A DNA stretch of 64,000 bases. Origin: Mycobacterium shinjukuense. Lineage in GTDB: Bacteria > Actinomycetota > Actinomycetes > Mycobacteriales > Mycobacteriaceae. The first letter of the stretch is position 1. Each line of letters starts with the position of its first letter. The stretch lies in contig NZ_AP022575.1 in assembly GCF_010730055.1 (NCBI RefSeq), positions 2,108,001 through 2,172,000 of the forward strand. Reading direction: 5' to 3'. The position numbers and the translations under genes were made by a program. Of this stretch, positions 63,585-64,000 are shown one piece after another. The notes below the pieces were generated by a model. The model made no database searches, was not told the DNA's origin, and saw only the letters and a list, made by a program, of their open reading frames with translations.

Positions 63585-64000
63585 GTGGCCAGCCTCGAGC
63601 AGAGCCGGCACCTGGTCACCGATATCCCGGGCCCGGCGTCGATGGAGCTGAACAAGCGCCGGGCCGCGGCGGTGTCCCGGGGCGTCGCGGTCACCCTGCC
63701 GGTATTTGTGGTGCGTGCCGGCGGCGGCGTCCTCGAAGACGCCGACGGCAACCGCCTGATTGACTTGGGTTCCGGCATCGCGGTGACCACCATCGGCAAC
63801 TCCGCCCCGCGCGTCGTGGACGCGGTGCGCGCGCAGGCGGCCGAGTTCACCCACGCCTGCTTCATGGTGACCCCCTACGAGGGGTACGTCGCCGTCGCCG
63901 AACAGCTCAACCGGATTACCCCGGGCTCCGGCGAGAAGCGCTCGGTGCTGTTCAACTCCGGTGCCGAGGCGGTGGAGAACGCCGTCAAGGTCGCCCGCGC
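63585..64000 (+). CDS. gabT: 4-aminobutyrate aminotransferase GabT, N-terminal part
   Basis: GTG 63585 follows GGAAGGAGG. The first 138 residues (VASLEQSRHLVTDIPGPAS..., RLIDLGSGIAVTTIGN, FNSGAEAVENAVKVAR) match class III aminotransferases of the GabT group; the FNSGAEA stretch binds the PLP phosphate. The enzyme converts GABA and 2-oxoglutarate to succinate semialdehyde and glutamate. The gene continues beyond the right edge, so the PLP-binding lysine is not seen. It corresponds to Rv2589. Confidence 0.95.
   Translation, partial: MASLEQSRHLVTDIPGPASMELNKRRAAAVSRGVAVTLPVFVVRAGGGVLEDADGNRLIDLGSGIAVTTIGNSAPRVVDAVRAQAAEFTHACFMVTPYEGYVAVAEQLNRITPGSGEKRSVLFNSGAEAVENAVKVAR

Overview
The window looks like a chromosome segment of a slow-growing Mycobacterium. 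From position 18,747 to the right edge, gene order follows the Mycobacterium tuberculosis H37Rv block Rv2551c-Rv2589 almost gene for gene: aroE, mltG, ruvX, alaS, two Rv2557/Rv2558-type paralogues, rarA, the transglutaminase/ATP-grasp cluster, aspS, purple acid phosphatase, dhaA, hisS, rel, apt, secF-secD-yajC and gabT. G+C is high, GTG starts are frequent, and a PE_PGRS gene and a 13E12-type (DUF222) gene are present. This points to the clade that carries PE_PGRS genes (M. tuberculosis, M. kansasii and M. marinum relatives). The species cannot be named from the sequence alone. I saw no rRNA or tRNA gene.

The left 18.7 kb is an accessory island between a vapB-like antitoxin gene (18-239, minus; by position the Rv2550c equivalent) and the Rv2551c equivalent. 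It holds a complete type I-G (formerly I-U) CRISPR-Cas locus on the minus strand. The order is csb1 (cas7), csb2 (cas5-cas6), cas3 with a C-terminal HD domain, csb3 (cas8-type), cas4-cas1 fusion and cas2, followed by a terminator-like hairpin, a leader and a long array. I counted 80 repeats of 36 nt and 79 spacers of about 33-40 nt. The leader is at the right end. The two repeats farthest from it share a substitution.

The most striking feature is a 3,220-bp transposon (1063-4282) that lies inside one CRISPR repeat. It has TG...CA ends, imperfect terminal inverted repeats and a 6-bp target duplication (TGAAGT) taken from the repeat itself. It cuts off the eight oldest spacers from the leader. 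It encodes an ExeA/TniB-like ATPase, a DDE transposase split by two frameshifts, and a zinc-ribbon/HTH protein. The roughly 600 bp upstream of csb1 hold two short repeat-like fragments, a divergent small ORF with a good ribosome binding site, and a 13-bp hairpin. This is the best place to look for an undescribed cas-regulatory RNA or CRISPR-associated toxin-antitoxin.

The rest is mostly conserved housekeeping DNA: shikimate dehydrogenase, alanyl-, aspartyl- and histidyl-tRNA synthetases, Sec translocation accessory proteins, stringent response (Rel), purine salvage (Apt) and GABA aminotransferase. Differences from H37Rv include a frameshifted PE_PGRS gene at 35.7-38.0 kb, a tandem duplication of the YpfJ-type zinc protease gene, a truncated 13E12-type gene, a patatin-like gene beside the Rv2576c equivalent, a PGRS-like remnant between the Rv2557/Rv2558 paralogues, and two intergenic palindromes that share a core sequence.
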